Source of the DNA: Staphylococcus pseudoxylosus
GTDB taxonomy: Bacteria > Bacillota > Bacilli > Staphylococcales > Staphylococcaceae
DNA length: 64,000 bases
Direction: 5' to 3'
Assembly: GCF_003697915.1 (NCBI RefSeq)
Contig: NZ_RCVN01000007.1
Span: 1 to 64,000, forward strand
Shown here: piece after piece, positions 9,469-18,820 of the stretch
Layout of the letters: each line of letters begins with the position of its first letter
Numbering within the stretch: position 1 is the stretch's first letter
Notes under the pieces: generated by a model
What the model saw: the letters and a program-made list of their open reading frames with translations, nothing else
Databases searched by the model: none
Told to the model about the DNA's origin: nothing
Position numbers and translations under genes: made by a program

Positions 9469-10908
9469 ATGTCGGAGAATGGAATATCGAACAAAAAAAG
9501 AAATACAATCATTTTAGTTATGCTCAGTAGTGCCTTTGTTGCAATGCTTAACCAAACATTACTCAACACAGCACTGCCAGCCATCATTAATGGCTTAGAA
9601 ATAACTGAAACGACTGCTCAGTGGCTCATTACAGGATTTATGCTTGTTAACGGAATCATGATTCCTACGACAGCTTTCCTCATGGACCGCTTCCATACAA
9701 GATCACTCTATATTTTTTCAATGAGTGCGTTCTTACTCGGTTCTATTATAGCTGCACTTTCGCCGACATTTGGTTTACTAATGTTAGCACGAGTGATTCA
9801 AGCTATAGGTGCAGGTATCTTGTTACCATTAATGCAATTCACTGTCTTCACCCTCTTTCCAGCTGAAAAGCGTGGATTTGCCATGGGGCTTACAGGAATT
9901 GTTGCGCAATCAGCACCAGCGATTGGCCCTACTTTAACTGGTTTTCTAATTGATACATTTAGTTGGAGAGCACCATTTATCGTAGTAGCAGTAATCGCTA
10001 TTATTGCATTTATTATTGGTATCATTTTTGTAGAAAGTAACAATGAAACTAAACGCACTGAATTAGATAAGACTTCAGTGATATATTCTACATTTGGTTT
10101 CGGACTCATGCTTTACGGCTTTAGTAGTGCTGGTAACCTAGGATTTACTTCACCAATCGTTATCATTTCATTAATAGTTGGACTTATCATTGTCGGTATC
10201 TTTGTCTTGAGACAAATTAGAATAGACAATCCATTATTAAATATGCGCGTGTTTGCAAACAGAACTTTTTCATTATCTGCGTTCGCTTCAATGGTTCTAT
10301 TTATTGGTATTGTAGGTCCTGCATTATTGATACCTATGTATATTCAATCAGGACTTGGCCTATCAGCAATACTTTCAGGTTTAGTCATCTTACCTGGAGC
10401 TGTAGTTAATGCATTTATGTCTGTATATACGGGTAAAATTTATGATAAATATGGACTGAAGATATTGGCTGTCCCTGGATTTATCTTATTAATTATTATG
10501 ACCATTCTGCATTGTTTCTTAACTACAGACACACCTTATTGGTATATTGTTGTCATCTATGCAGTCAGAATGTTTGCTGTTGCGTTAATTATAATGCCGT
10601 TAAACACAATTGGTATTAATGCATTAGAAACTAAAAACATTTCACATGGTACTGCTATTATTAATTCATTAAGAATTATAGCTGGTGCGATAGGTACTGC
10701 TATTATGATTACAATTTTAACTATTGTTAGAACAAACTACGTAGAAAATGCTAATGGTAGTCACACAAAAACTGAAATAATGCAACACGCTACCGTACTT
10801 GGTGTAGACGCTGCATTTGCCTTCACAACCATTCTAATGATTATTGGTTTCATCCTAATGTTGATGATTCGTACTAAAAAAGAAACAATCAATAGTCGAG
10901 AATTATAA
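9469..10908 (+). CDS. MFS drug exporter, DHA2/EmrB family (14 TM)
   Basis: A 479-residue membrane protein with about 14 hydrophobic segments. The motifs LNQTLLNTALPAI (residues 28-40, the 14-TM drug-proton antiporter motif) and LTGIVAQSAPAIGPTLTGFL (motif C-like, about 140-160) fit LmrB/QacA-type exporters. Its substrate cannot be told from sequence. It stands alone, ending in a compound hairpin terminator before the convergent LysR gene. Confidence 0.87.
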   Translation: MSENGISNKKRNTIILVMLSSAFVAMLNQTLLNTALPAIINGLEITETTAQWLITGFMLVNGIMIPTTAFLMDRFHTRSLYIFSMSAFLLGSIIAALSPTFGLLMLARVIQAIGAGILLPLMQFTVFTLFPAEKRGFAMGLTGIVAQSAPAIGPTLTGFLIDTFSWRAPFIVVAVIAIIAFIIGIIFVESNNETKRTELDKTSVIYSTFGFGLMLYGFSSAGNLGFTSPIVIISLIVGLIIVGIFVLRQIRIDNPLLNMRVFANRTFSLSAFASMVLFIGIVGPALLIPMYIQSGLGLSAILSGLVILPGAVVNAFMSVYTGKIYDKYGLKILAVPGFILLIIMTILHCFLTTDTPYWYIVVIYAVRMFAVALIIMPLNTIGINALETKNISHGTAIINSLRIIAGAIGTAIMITILTIVRTNYVENANGSHTKTEIMQHATVLGVDAAFAFTTILMIIGFILMLMIRTKKETINSREL

Positions 10909-10918
10909 CGTAAATCAT

Positions 10919-10975
10919 TAAAGGAGCGTGCATATGAGATTAACTTTTAATGTCATATGTCCGCTCCTTTTTTGT
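10919..10975. terminator. Compound hairpin terminator
   Basis: AAAGGAGCG and CGCTCCTTT form the outer stem, and CATATGA...TCATATG forms an inner one, ending in TTTTTT. It separates two convergent genes. Confidence 0.85.
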
Positions 10976-10992
10976 ATTTTATTAATTTATAT

Positions 10993-11883
10993 TTAATAAC
11001 AAGCTTCTATCGCTTTTTCTAAAAACAATTGAGCTGCCTTTGAAAATGTATGATCTTTACGCCAAACCAAATTATGCTTTGCAATTAACTTTGGCTCTAG
11101 CGGAACAAACTTAAGTTCACTTTCAACAGAAGTATTAACAATACTATCTAATGTAACAACGTAACCCATATTAGCTTTAACCATCCACCCAGCATTATAT
11201 GCTAAGTTAAACGTACTTACTATATTTAAATCTTTATATAAATGTCCAAACCATTCTGCAAATTCATTTTCTTCAATATTAGTTTCTAATACTTGTCTTG
11301 AACATATCAAGGCCTCTTTTGATAAATCTGTTTTTGTTACATAATCTTTTTCTGATAAAGTGTCGTCTTTTTTAGCAATCACACCCCAATGGTCGAAAGT
11401 CGGTAAATCTAATGCTTTGTACTTATTTAAATTTACAGGTTGGATAAGCAAACCAAAATCCAATAATCCTTTATCCAATCGGCTTGCAATGTCCTCTGCA
11501 TTACCACTATAAATATGAAAATGCACCTTAGGATGATGCGTCTGAATCTCTTTAAAAATATTTGCAATGATTTCCATGCCTTTGGTTTCACCACAACCTA
11601 TATAGACATTCCCTTCAATATTTCTATCAATCACTTTAAATTCCTCTTGTATTTTTCGAGACATTTCTATGAGTTCTTCAGCTCTATTTTTCAATAAAAG
11701 GCCTTCGTCAGTAAGATGAATATTGTGATTGCTTCGCTTAAACAGTTTCACGTCTAACTCTGTCTCTAACTCTTTGATTTGTCTAGACAAAGTTGGCTGT
11801 GTAATGTGTAACGCATTTGCAGCACGTGTAATACTTTCTTCTTTTGCTATTCTTACAAAATATTGTAGTGTTTTTATTTCCAT
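10993..11883 (-). CDS. LysR-family transcription regulator
   Basis: The 296-residue protein has the LysR winged helix (residues 1-60: LQYFVRIAKEESITRAANALHITQPTLSRQIKELE) and a periplasmic-binding-like effector domain (about 90-290). It is divergent from the MFS gene that begins at 11999, with 115 bases between them, the usual layout for a LysR regulator and its target. The effector is unknown. Confidence 0.92.
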   Translation of the reverse strand: MEIKTLQYFVRIAKEESITRAANALHITQPTLSRQIKELETELDVKLFKRSNHNIHLTDEGLLLKNRAEELIEMSRKIQEEFKVIDRNIEGNVYIGCGETKGMEIIANIFKEIQTHHPKVHFHIYSGNAEDIASRLDKGLLDFGLLIQPVNLNKYKALDLPTFDHWGVIAKKDDTLSEKDYVTKTDLSKEALICSRQVLETNIEENEFAEWFGHLYKDLNIVSTFNLAYNAGWMVKANMGYVVTLDSIVNTSVESELKFVPLEPKLIAKHNLVWRKDHTFSKAAQLFLEKAIEACY

Positions 11884-11998
11884 AGATTTCTCCTCTTAGT
11901 TATTCAATATATGCATATCTAAACAATATAAATAAGTATTTGTCATATCTCATTTTACCTTTTAAACTGAATTTATTAAAGTTCAGGAGGAACCTATA

Positions 11999-13165
11999 AT
12001 GAAAAATAATAAATTAATCATACTCATTTTAACCATTGGTGTATTTGGTATTTTGAATACAGAAATGGGGTTTATAGGACTAATCCCTCAAATTGCCGCT
12101 CATTTTAACGTTAATATATCTACTGCAGGATGGCTAGTTTCCATTTTTGCAATTGGCATTGCTATTTCTGGTCCTATTATGCCTCTGTTACTCTCAAAAG
12201 TAGAAAGAAAAAGAGTAATGTTGCTCGTGCTCATAATCTTTATAATCAGTAATATTGTTTCACTCTTTACAACAAGCTTTACCGTATTATTAGTAGCGAG
12301 AATAATACCATCCATATTTCATCCTGTATATATCGCTTTAGCCTTTTCAGTTGCATCAGATTCAGTTAATCCAAAAGAAGCTCCAAAAGCTGTTGCCAAA
12401 GTATTTATAGGTGTTTCTGCCGGTATGGTTGTAGGTGTACCAATCGTAAATTTCTTAGCGAACCAATTCAATTTGTATGTAGCATTATCATTCTTTGCGC
12501 TTGTTAATATCATTGTACTTATACTAACAATTATCTTCATTCCAAAAATGCCAGCGAAAACAGCTGTAACGTACGGAGATCAATTACGCGTTCTCAAACG
12601 ACCACTAACTTGGTTGTCAATTATAGTATCTATTCTATTTAACGCAGCAATTTTTGGTGTTTATAGTTACTTTACTGATTTCTTAAATATTGTTACAGAG
12701 GCACAAGGAAATTTAATATCAGTTATGTTATTCTTATACGGATTTTTCAATATTTTAGGTAATATTATTGCAGGAAAATTATTAACATCGATACCTCAAA
12801 AAGCGATATTAATGTTACCTTTGGCGTTGATTATAATATATATTGCTATGTTTTGTTTAGGAGCATTCTCTATTCCTATGATGGTTATCACTATGGCGTG
12901 GGGAACCTTAGCAGGTATTTCAGCAAATATAACGCAATATGTGATTACTTCAGCTGCGCCAGATGCTCCTGACTTATCAAACGGCATATTTTTATCTGCA
13001 GTAAATTCTGGCACCACAATCGGAACCTTTATAGGCGGTATATTTATTGCAACTTTAGGGTCTAGTTTCGTAATTTTAATTGGTATATTCGCGTGTATAA
13101 TTAATATTGCATTTATTTTACTTAGAAAACGAAATTTTGAACACTTTGAACATAACGCATTATAA
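11999..13165 (+). CDS. MFS exporter, DHA1 (AraJ/NepI-like, 12 TM)
   Basis: The 388-residue protein has about 12 membrane segments and TEMGFIGLIPQIAAHFNVNISTAGWLVSIFAIG at its start, typical of the DHA1 sugar or nucleoside efflux branch. GGAGGA precedes the ATG. It is divergent from the LysR gene and probably controlled by it. The substrate is unknown. An imperfect hairpin follows. Confidence 0.85.
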   Translation: MKNNKLIILILTIGVFGILNTEMGFIGLIPQIAAHFNVNISTAGWLVSIFAIGIAISGPIMPLLLSKVERKRVMLLVLIIFIISNIVSLFTTSFTVLLVARIIPSIFHPVYIALAFSVASDSVNPKEAPKAVAKVFIGVSAGMVVGVPIVNFLANQFNLYVALSFFALVNIIVLILTIIFIPKMPAKTAVTYGDQLRVLKRPLTWLSIIVSILFNAAIFGVYSYFTDFLNIVTEAQGNLISVMLFLYGFFNILGNIIAGKLLTSIPQKAILMLPLALIIIYIAMFCLGAFSIPMMVITMAWGTLAGISANITQYVITSAAPDAPDLSNGIFLSAVNSGTTIGTFIGGIFIATLGSSFVILIGIFACIINIAFILLRKRNFEHFEHNAL

Positions 13166-13172
13166 AAAATAA

Positions 13173-13208
13173 AACCCCTTAACGCACCAATCTATGCGTT
13201 AAGGGGTT
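13173..13208 (+). terminator. Terminator after the DHA1 exporter
   Basis: AACCCCTTAACGCA pairs perfectly with TGCGTTAAGGGGTT. The T-run on the + strand is weak. Confidence 0.75.
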
Positions 13209-13236
13209 CATGTCGTATTTCTTATTTAAATTTGCA

Positions 13237-13266
13237 TAAAAAAAAGACGAGTTATACTCGTCTTTC
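13237..13266 (-). terminator. Terminator of cspC
   Basis: Read on the minus strand, AAAGACGAG pairs with CTCGTCTTT, followed by a run of nine T. Confidence 0.9.
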
Positions 13267-13274
13267 AGCCGTTA

Positions 13275-13475
13275 TTATAATTTAACAACGTTAGCTGCTT
13301 GAGGACCGCGGTCGCCTTCAACGATTTCGAATTCAACAGCTTGTCCTTCTTCTAATGATTTGTAACCTTCTTGAGCGATTGCTGAGAAGTGTACGAATAC
13401 GTCGTTTCCACCTTCAACTTCGATGAAACCGAAACCTTTTTCTGCATTAAACCATTTAACTGTACCGTTATTCAT
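13275..13475 (-). CDS. cspC: Cold-shock protein CspC
   Basis: The 66-residue protein is a single cold-shock domain with both RNA-binding motifs, KGFGFIEV (13-20) and VFVHFSAI (26-33). It ends in [11 protein letters not shown] and is almost identical to S. aureus CspC. Proteins of this family bind single-stranded nucleic acids and melt RNA structure. A frame ten codons longer exists, but GGAGG sits 8 bases before this ATG. The gene is monocistronic, with its own terminator and a long upstream region consistent with a cold-shock 5' leader. Confidence 0.95.
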   Translation of the reverse strand: MNNGTVKWFNAEKGFGFIEVEGGNDVFVHFSAIAQEGYKSLEEGQAVEFEIVEGDRGPQAANVVKL

Positions 13476-13969
13476 AATTAAATTCCTCCATATGTGCTTT
13501 TGCACGAATATTTGTAATCTGTCTTAAAAAATCAAAAGGAGTAAATTCAAAAGAATAACTCTACAAATCAATTTCACGAACTAAATTACTTAATACCTAT
13601 TATAACGAGTAATCATTCATTTGTACACCCTAAACCGTAAATTAGTTTATTAATTTAATTTTTAGTAACGATATAGTGTATTGTTCTATTTATTTTTATT
13701 CTTGTATATAGATAAAAATTCAACATACACCCTTAAATTTCATAGCCCACAACAGCTAAAATAATAGTTTTCTACTTTTAAAATAATTTATTCTTTAAAA
13801 AATACACAATCACATTTTCCCCTTTTCTAAACTTTAAAATTAACCCACAATTATCGCACCTTTTATTTAAGAATATTTTTGAAAATCTACATTTGTGTTA
13901 CCTTATAAGAAATCATAACACAATTTATTTTTTATAAAAATCTACAATCAATATAAGGAGACACAGACA
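13476..13969. other. Non-coding region before cspC
   Basis: Almost 500 AT-rich bases without a supported gene. The part next to cspC probably is its leader RNA, but no specific cold-box can be proven by eye. The right end holds the ribosome site of the small gene that follows. Confidence 0.4.
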
Positions 13970-14179
13970 TTGAATCTTACTCTTAAAATTCTGGTAGGTA
14001 TTATCTTTGTTAGTATCATGTCTTGGAATAATACGATACAAACACGTCAAAACGTAAATAAAAAAGCATATAAAGAACAGACTCAACCCATGAATGGAAA
14101 ACAATTTCGTTTCATACTTTTCTTAAATATCGTTGTAGTTACACTTTTTTATATACTTCTAACGTACACTTATTTTTAA
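13970..14179 (+). CDS. Small membrane protein of unknown function
   Basis: A 69-residue protein with a TTG start behind AAGGAG (spacing 10). Two hydrophobic segments (about 4-20 and 49-67) flank a polar loop rich in Lys, Gln and Asn. It is not recognised. It ends shortly before a terminator shared with the convergent symporter gene. Confidence 0.55.
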   Translation: MNLTLKILVGIIFVSIMSWNNTIQTRQNVNKKAYKEQTQPMNGKQFRFILFLNIVVVTLFYILLTYTYF

Positions 14180-14204
14180 TATAAAGTGGATCTAATTTTG
14201 AAAA

Positions 14205-14251
14205 TTACATAAAAATACCCTCCCTTACAATCTGTAAAGGAGGGGCATTTT
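14205..14251. terminator. Bidirectional terminator
   Basis: CCCTCCCTTACA and TGTAAAGGAGGGG pair around ATC, with A-rich and T-rich flanks. Confidence 0.85.
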
Positions 14252-15526
14252 CTATATTGTCTTCAGATACTCTTCGCCTTCTTTTTTATTGTAAACACCT
14301 TCTGTTTTAGCAATAAAGATTGTAGCTACTGAGTTTCCTAATACGTTAACACATGTTCTAAGCATTTCTAAAATTCTATCTACACCTATAATAAGCGCTA
14401 AACCTTGTGGATTTAATCCAACTGAGCCTAATGTTGTTAATAACACTACGATTGAAGCTCCTGGTACACCCGCCATACCTTTTGATGTGAGCATTAGCGT
14501 AACCATTAAGATGATTTGTTCACCAATGCTTAAGTCAACACCATATAATTGTGCAACGAATAACGCCGCAATAGATTGATACATGGCCGCACCATCAAGG
14601 TTAAACGAATAACCCGTTGGTAACACAAAGGATGCGATATCCCTAGGAACACCAAATCTTTCCATTTTTTTCATAACTGTTGGTAATACAGCTTCTGAAC
14701 TTGCAGTTGAGAACGCAAGCATTAAATCATTTTTCAACAACTTGATGATTTGCGTAATCTTCACTCCACAAATTCTTGAAACAATACCTAATACAACAAA
14801 AATAAAGAAAAACATTGCAATGACTACTGTTAAACATAATTTAAACAGTGGAATTAATGCTGATAATCCAAAAGTAATAATCGTTGTCGTAATAAATGCA
14901 AATACTGCAATTGGTGCTAATAATAATACTTTACCAATCATCCAGAATACTGCTTCTAATGCGCCACCTAAAAAGTCTTTAACAGGTTGCGCTTTTTGTC
15001 CAATAGCCGCTAACGCCAAACCGAAAAATACTGAGAAGAATATGACCGGTAAAAGTTCTCCAGATCCAAATGCTTCAACAACGTTAGTCGGTATAATATT
15101 AACAATTGTATCGATTAAATGGTTTCCATATGTAGTGCCTTCTGCTGCCTTAGCAGTTGATTCATATTTTGAAATATCACCTTTAGGTAATAAATCGGGA
15201 TTCAGTCCTTGACCTGGTTTAAATAAGTTACCAAATATTAACCCCATAAAAATTGCAAAACTTGTCATAATAACAAAATATAATAATGTCTTACCGCCAT
15301 AGCGCCCAATCGTTTTTGTGTCTCCAACATTTGAAATAGATAGTGCTAAAGAACAAAATACAATAGGTACTACTAACATTTTAATTAAATTTATAAATAC
15401 ATCACCGAATGGTTGTATATAGTTAATTACATCTTTATTTCCATGTAAGATACTACCTAAAATTACCCCTAATACCAATGCTATGATAATTTGCGTCGGT
15501 AGGTTTATTCTTTTAATTACTCTCAC
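14252..15526 (-). CDS. Dicarboxylate/amino acid:cation symporter (GltT/GltP type)
   Basis: The 424-residue protein belongs to the DAACS family. It has the serine-rich re-entrant loop (AFSTASSEAVLP, about 271-282), the NLDGAAMYQS motif (about 311-320) and RTCVNVLGNSVA near 390. It probably imports glutamate or aspartate with protons or sodium. The start is GTG, with AAGGGGA 9 bases upstream. A cre-like sequence lies about 235 bases upstream, so carbon control is possible. A related but distinct paralogue (tcyP) lies at 28859. Confidence 0.88.
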   Translation of the reverse strand: MRVIKRINLPTQIIIALVLGVILGSILHGNKDVINYIQPFGDVFINLIKMLVVPIVFCSLALSISNVGDTKTIGRYGGKTLLYFVIMTSFAIFMGLIFGNLFKPGQGLNPDLLPKGDISKYESTAKAAEGTTYGNHLIDTIVNIIPTNVVEAFGSGELLPVIFFSVFFGLALAAIGQKAQPVKDFLGGALEAVFWMIGKVLLLAPIAVFAFITTTIITFGLSALIPLFKLCLTVVIAMFFFIFVVLGIVSRICGVKITQIIKLLKNDLMLAFSTASSEAVLPTVMKKMERFGVPRDIASFVLPTGYSFNLDGAAMYQSIAALFVAQLYGVDLSIGEQIILMVTLMLTSKGMAGVPGASIVVLLTTLGSVGLNPQGLALIIGVDRILEMLRTCVNVLGNSVATIFIAKTEGVYNKKEGEEYLKTI

Positions 15527-16073
15527 TCTTGTTCATCCCCTTATCTAAGCTAACATTTGCATAAATGCTAGTTTTCTACAAAATACAGTTTATCACAAAG
15601 AAAATTCCACTCATATATTAAATTTACATGATTCTAAAAATTATTTATGATTTTTGTACAACTAAGCTATTATATCAGAAATTTGTATATTTTAGTTAAA
15701 AAAAGCGTTCGCCTTCAGCCTTATACCTATAGGAGTTCAAGGGTTATCAGGATATAACAAGAAAGCGCTTTCTACATTATATACAAATTTCTTTAAAATA
15801 GCTTTTTACATACAAAATTAGGGTTATTTGTTTTAATATACGTCATTTTACAATACAACTTCATTATTTTTCTATGTGTCCTAAATTGAACTAGATTGTT
15901 TTATCAATAACCTAATATCAAAATGATACACTAAAACCTTCTTTGATTTTATGAAAATAGACGACCATAAGCACCTCATTTTTTGTTAATATAAAATTAT
16001 GCTTTAAATATATTGCACACATCAAAAAACATTAATGTTTCATAAAAATTTTTACAAAAAAGGAGAAGTCATA
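15527..16073. other. 547-base non-coding region with a long-range inverted repeat
   Basis: No gene is supported. GAAATTTGTATAT (15678-15690) and ATATACAAATTTC (15779-15791) are perfect complements enclosing 88 bases. Inside are GTTAT...ATAAC and the palindrome GAAAGCGCTTTC. Confidence 0.55.
15761..15772. promoter_or_regulatory. Possible cre (CcpA) site
   Basis: GAAAGCGCTTTC is a perfect 12-base palindrome that matches the core of cre (TGAAANCGNTTTCA) and lacks only the outer T and A. It lies upstream of the symporter gene. Confidence 0.4.
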
Positions 16074-16292
16074 ATGGCAAGACATAAATCTAGAGGCCGT
16101 CCCCAAAACCAATATACTGTTATATTAGCTAATTTACCTATTATAGTGTTTTTTACCTATATGAATATTAACAACATATTAACAAACGACAGTACTACAG
16201 CTGTTATATTATCTATAATTAGTCTAATGATTTTCTCGTCTCTATATACTTTGCTTTTCTACACTTTTTTTAAAAAGCATAAGCGCAATTGA
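16074..16292 (+). CDS. Small membrane protein of unknown function
   Basis: A 72-residue protein with a basic start (MARHKSRGRPQNQ) and two membrane segments (about 16-34 and 42-64), ending in FFKKHKRN. AAAAAGGAG is 8 bases before the ATG. An upstream in-frame ATG lacks a ribosome site. It is the first gene of a run of small membrane-protein genes. Function unknown. Confidence 0.6.
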   Translation: MARHKSRGRPQNQYTVILANLPIIVFFTYMNINNILTNDSTTAVILSIISLMIFSSLYTLLFYTFFKKHKRN

Positions 16293-16374
16293 ACGTACCT
16301 CATTTTACATAACTAAAGTAGCTACTTATCGATAACTTAGTATAACAACCAACTATTTTAAAAAGGAGCGTGCT

Positions 16375-16542
16375 ATGATGCAATTTATAAATATCAGTGC
16401 AGTAACAGAAAAAGGATTAAATAAAAAGGTCAATGCGTTTTTAGAGGAAAATCCATATATTGAAATCATTAAATTCGATTATGCTATTGGCTCTAGTAGC
16501 TACGGTGTGGGGATTTTATACCAAGACAAAGTAAAAATGTAA
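16375..16542 (+). CDS. Cse60/DUF2758-like small protein
   Basis: A 55-residue soluble protein, MMQFINISAVTEKGLNKKVN..., behind AAAAGGAG. The pattern of an N-terminal strand, LNKKVNAFLEENP helix, then IEIIKFDYAIG resembles the Cse60 family of small sporulation-annotated proteins that are also common in non-sporing staphylococci. The role is unknown. It is followed by a compound terminator. Confidence 0.55.
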   Translation: MMQFINISAVTEKGLNKKVNAFLEENPYIEIIKFDYAIGSSSYGVGILYQDKVKM

Positions 16543-16582
16543 TTTAAATTATTTTTAATCACATTGCTAAAACTGAACTACA

Positions 16583-16640
16583 TAAAAGGCATGAAACACG
16601 AAACTAAATTGCTAGTTTGATTCCGTATTCATGCCTTTTA
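16583..16640. terminator. Compound hairpin terminator
   Basis: AAAAGGCATGAA and TTCATGCCTTTT form the outer stem; an inner AAACTA...TAGTTT stem is nested in it. Confidence 0.85.
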
Positions 16641-16721
16641 ATTATATATTGCAGTAATATTTTTCCTAATATATTTGTTCATCACTAGTAGTTACACATA
16701 ATATTTCACATTAAAATTGTA

Positions 16722-17033
16722 TCACTGCTTAAAATTATCTTTAACTGATTTAGGAACATCTTTCTCATCAACATTTTTTTGCTCTACTATCGTCCCTTTA
16801 TTTTCAGTATAAGTAACCTTTATCCAACGACCTTTTTTGATATTATTGTCTTCTTTAGTTAGTTGATAATTTAAAACCGTGCCATTGTCTTTATCAGTTA
16901 ACTTATCAACTGTTCCTTCTTCATTAACAATACCGTAGTAATATTCTTCTTTATTTAAATTGTAAACAGCGTAAGCGAAGTACGCTACCATCAATAATAA
17001 AATAACACTTGTTAATAATAGTACGTTTTTCAT
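16722..17033 (-). CDS. YxeA/DUF1093-like secreted or membrane-anchored protein
   Basis: A 103-residue protein with one N-terminal hydrophobic segment (about 3-24) and an extracellular part of beta strands: EEYYYGIV, a variable charged stretch, then KKGRWIKVTYT. This resembles the YxeA family of small exported proteins. GGAGG is 6 bases before this ATG; the ATG two codons earlier is too close. A second member is at 43605-43940. The function is unknown. Confidence 0.65.
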   Translation of the reverse strand: MKNVLLLTSVILLLMVAYFAYAVYNLNKEEYYYGIVNEEGTVDKLTDKDNGTVLNYQLTKEDNNIKKGRWIKVTYTENKGTIVEQKNVDEKDVPKSVKDNFKQ

Positions 17034-17255
17034 AAACATCCTCCATATTAAGATGATATTATTTTAATATGGCGTTAACGCTATTAAATCAGTCCATAGA
17101 AGTATCATACAATATGATTAACTTTATAAGAAAAAACATCTTTATTTAGTCTCGAATGATGAATATTGCAAACAAAAAATATTGTAATAAGTGACTTTAC
17201 TACTTAAAAAGTTTTAAAATATTAGATTTTAGAAATTAAGCACTTCTAGGCAATT

Positions 17256-17456
17256 TTAAAAACCTTTCCGTTTAATTTGTCTGTAAGTAAAAATGATAAA
17301 TACGACAATAAATATCCCCTGTGTACTTCTGATTAAAGTTGAGCTGAAACTTAATATATTAATACCTAAAGTTTCTCCTACAATAGGAACAATGATATTA
17401 AATATTAATAGTAACAACGTGACCCCTACTAAAATTTGTTGAGATTTTGGAATCAT
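17256..17456 (-). CDS. Small two-segment membrane protein
   Basis: A 66-residue protein with two hydrophobic segments (about 7-27 and 40-57) and a basic end (YRQIKRKGF). GGAGTG precedes the ATG. It is followed by about 200 bases without a gene. Family not recognised. Confidence 0.5.
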   Translation of the reverse strand: MIPKSQQILVGVTLLLLIFNIIVPIVGETLGINILSFSSTLIRSTQGIFIVVFIIFTYRQIKRKGF

Positions 17457-17510
17457 ATCACTCCATTCTACACGAGATATAATATTCTACTGAAGTAATC
17501 ATGGCTACCG

Positions 17511-17870
17511 TTAAATTTTTTGAATGGTCGTTTCATTAAATCCAGATGCATATTTAAGACCAAATCCAAATGACCTATCCATACTTATATGTGCAAACCA
17601 GATCAAAGCTATTTGAAGTAATAATCCCTCGCTAAATATTAAATATAATAAAACGAATAATATAGGCACTATATATGTGTGACCAACATTGTACACTTTA
17701 CTCCCAATTTCCTTATTGATCATATAACCCAGCATAAATATATCTGGTACTAATAAAAACAATAAAAACATCCAAATTGAAAAGCCAAATAATAAATACA
17801 CAATCACCGTTACAAGGAATACAAATATATTTTCTAACTTAATAAAGTTACTCAAATACCCATCCCCCAA
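17511..17870 (-). CDS. DUF4260-like membrane protein
   Basis: A 119-residue integral membrane protein with about four segments. LLFLLVPDIFMLGYMINKEIG, YNVGHTYIVPILF and IWFAHISMDRSFGFGLKY are features I associate with DUF4260, a small family of unknown function. It forms a same-strand group with the genes on either side and may be co-transcribed with the one starting at 18163. Confidence 0.6.
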   Translation of the reverse strand: MGDGYLSNFIKLENIFVFLVTVIVYLLFGFSIWMFLLFLLVPDIFMLGYMINKEIGSKVYNVGHTYIVPILFVLLYLIFSEGLLLQIALIWFAHISMDRSFGFGLKYASGFNETTIQKI

Positions 17871-17896
17871 TTTAAATTAAAACTATAGTTGAAACA

Positions 17897-18163
17897 TTAC
17901 TTTTCTTTCGTTCCACATGACTTTTTATCAGACATAGTAAATCCTAATATGAATTCAATCACTCCTAATATCACACCTAAAACAAGCAAACCATTTAGTT
18001 CATTGTTATTAAAAATATGAACTAAATTTAAAATTCCTAAAGTACTCCAAATCTTATTACTTCCAAAATTCCATCCCAAATAATTTAAAAGAAACGCAAC
18101 TAAAAACACGCTTACTAGAACAAATAATCCGTCTTTCAAACCACTTATTACACGCCTACTCAT
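17897..18163 (-). CDS. Small membrane protein of unknown function
   Basis: An 88-residue protein with three likely membrane segments and a lysine-rich C-terminus (DKKSCGTKEK) containing one Cys. AAAGGGGA lies before the ATG. It is 26 bases upstream of the DUF4260-like gene on the same strand. Not recognised. Confidence 0.55.
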   Translation of the reverse strand: MSRRVISGLKDGLFVLVSVFLVAFLLNYLGWNFGSNKIWSTLGILNLVHIFNNNELNGLLVLGVILGVIEFILGFTMSDKKSCGTKEK

Positions 18164-18230
18164 AAATCTAATCCCCTTTCTATTATCTATAAAACACCGC
18201 TACTTAAATTAATAAAATTAAGAAACTACA

Positions 18231-18392
18231 TTACCATTCTTTCCTATTAGAAAACCTTAATACGAATAATATATAAAATATTACATAGACTATAAATGAT
18301 GTATCTAAGTAATCTTGGTTTATTTGTTTATATGTAAAAACCACTAAGAAAATAGACAAAACAACTTGTATAACAAGTAGTATCCATTTCAT
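18231..18392 (-). CDS. 53-residue membrane protein, short gene
   Basis: The frame MKWILLVIQVVLS... has two membrane segments (about 3-20 and 32-46) and ends in RFSNRKEW. AAAGGAG lies 9 bases before the ATG, a strong ribosome site, and the composition matches its neighbours. It sits 67 bases upstream of the 88-residue gene on the same strand, so it may start this small operon. Its length makes it easy to miss. Confidence 0.6.
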   Translation of the reverse strand: MKWILLVIQVVLSIFLVVFTYKQINQDYLDTSFIVYVIFYILFVLRFSNRKEW

Positions 18393-18586
18393 GCCGCCTC
18401 TACTCCTTTAAAATGTTTTAACTTTCTTCTTCTTGATTCATATGTTTTAGATGATAACTTCATGCTACCATATTTTTAAAAATAATATATTGCTTATAAA
18501 AGACTATTAATATATCTTTATTTTTGCTAGCCTTATATTAGATGAGAAAAATTTAAAAATACAACCTAAATTAAGGAGTATTACAA

Positions 18587-18793
18587 ATGACAAAAGCTAT
18601 GTATGTACATCACATCATTAACATTGTACTTATGATTGCATTAATCGTCTTTAATAACACAGATATGGGAGGATTAACTTTATCAATAATATTGGCAATT
18701 GTATTTATTACTAATATTGTATTATTAATAAGGGAAAATAGTAAAAAGGTCAAAAAAGAAGGCGTTACTATAGAAGAACATAATAAAAAATAG
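18587..18793 (+). CDS. Small membrane protein of unknown function
   Basis: A 68-residue protein with two hydrophobic segments (about 8-24 and 29-46) and a charged tail (SKKVKKEGVTIEEHNKK). AAGGAG lies before the ATG. It begins a plus-strand group of small genes running to 19422. Not recognised. Confidence 0.55.
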   Translation: MTKAMYVHHIINIVLMIALIVFNNTDMGGLTLSIILAIVFITNIVLLIRENSKKVKKEGVTIEEHNKK

Positions 18794-18820
18794 ATTACTT
18801 CTATCTTGGAGCGTGAAATC

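Noticed and set aside
14742-15212. 156-residue plus-strand frame
   Set aside because: It is antisense to the symporter gene, with Asn/Ile/Thr composition typical of a shadow frame.
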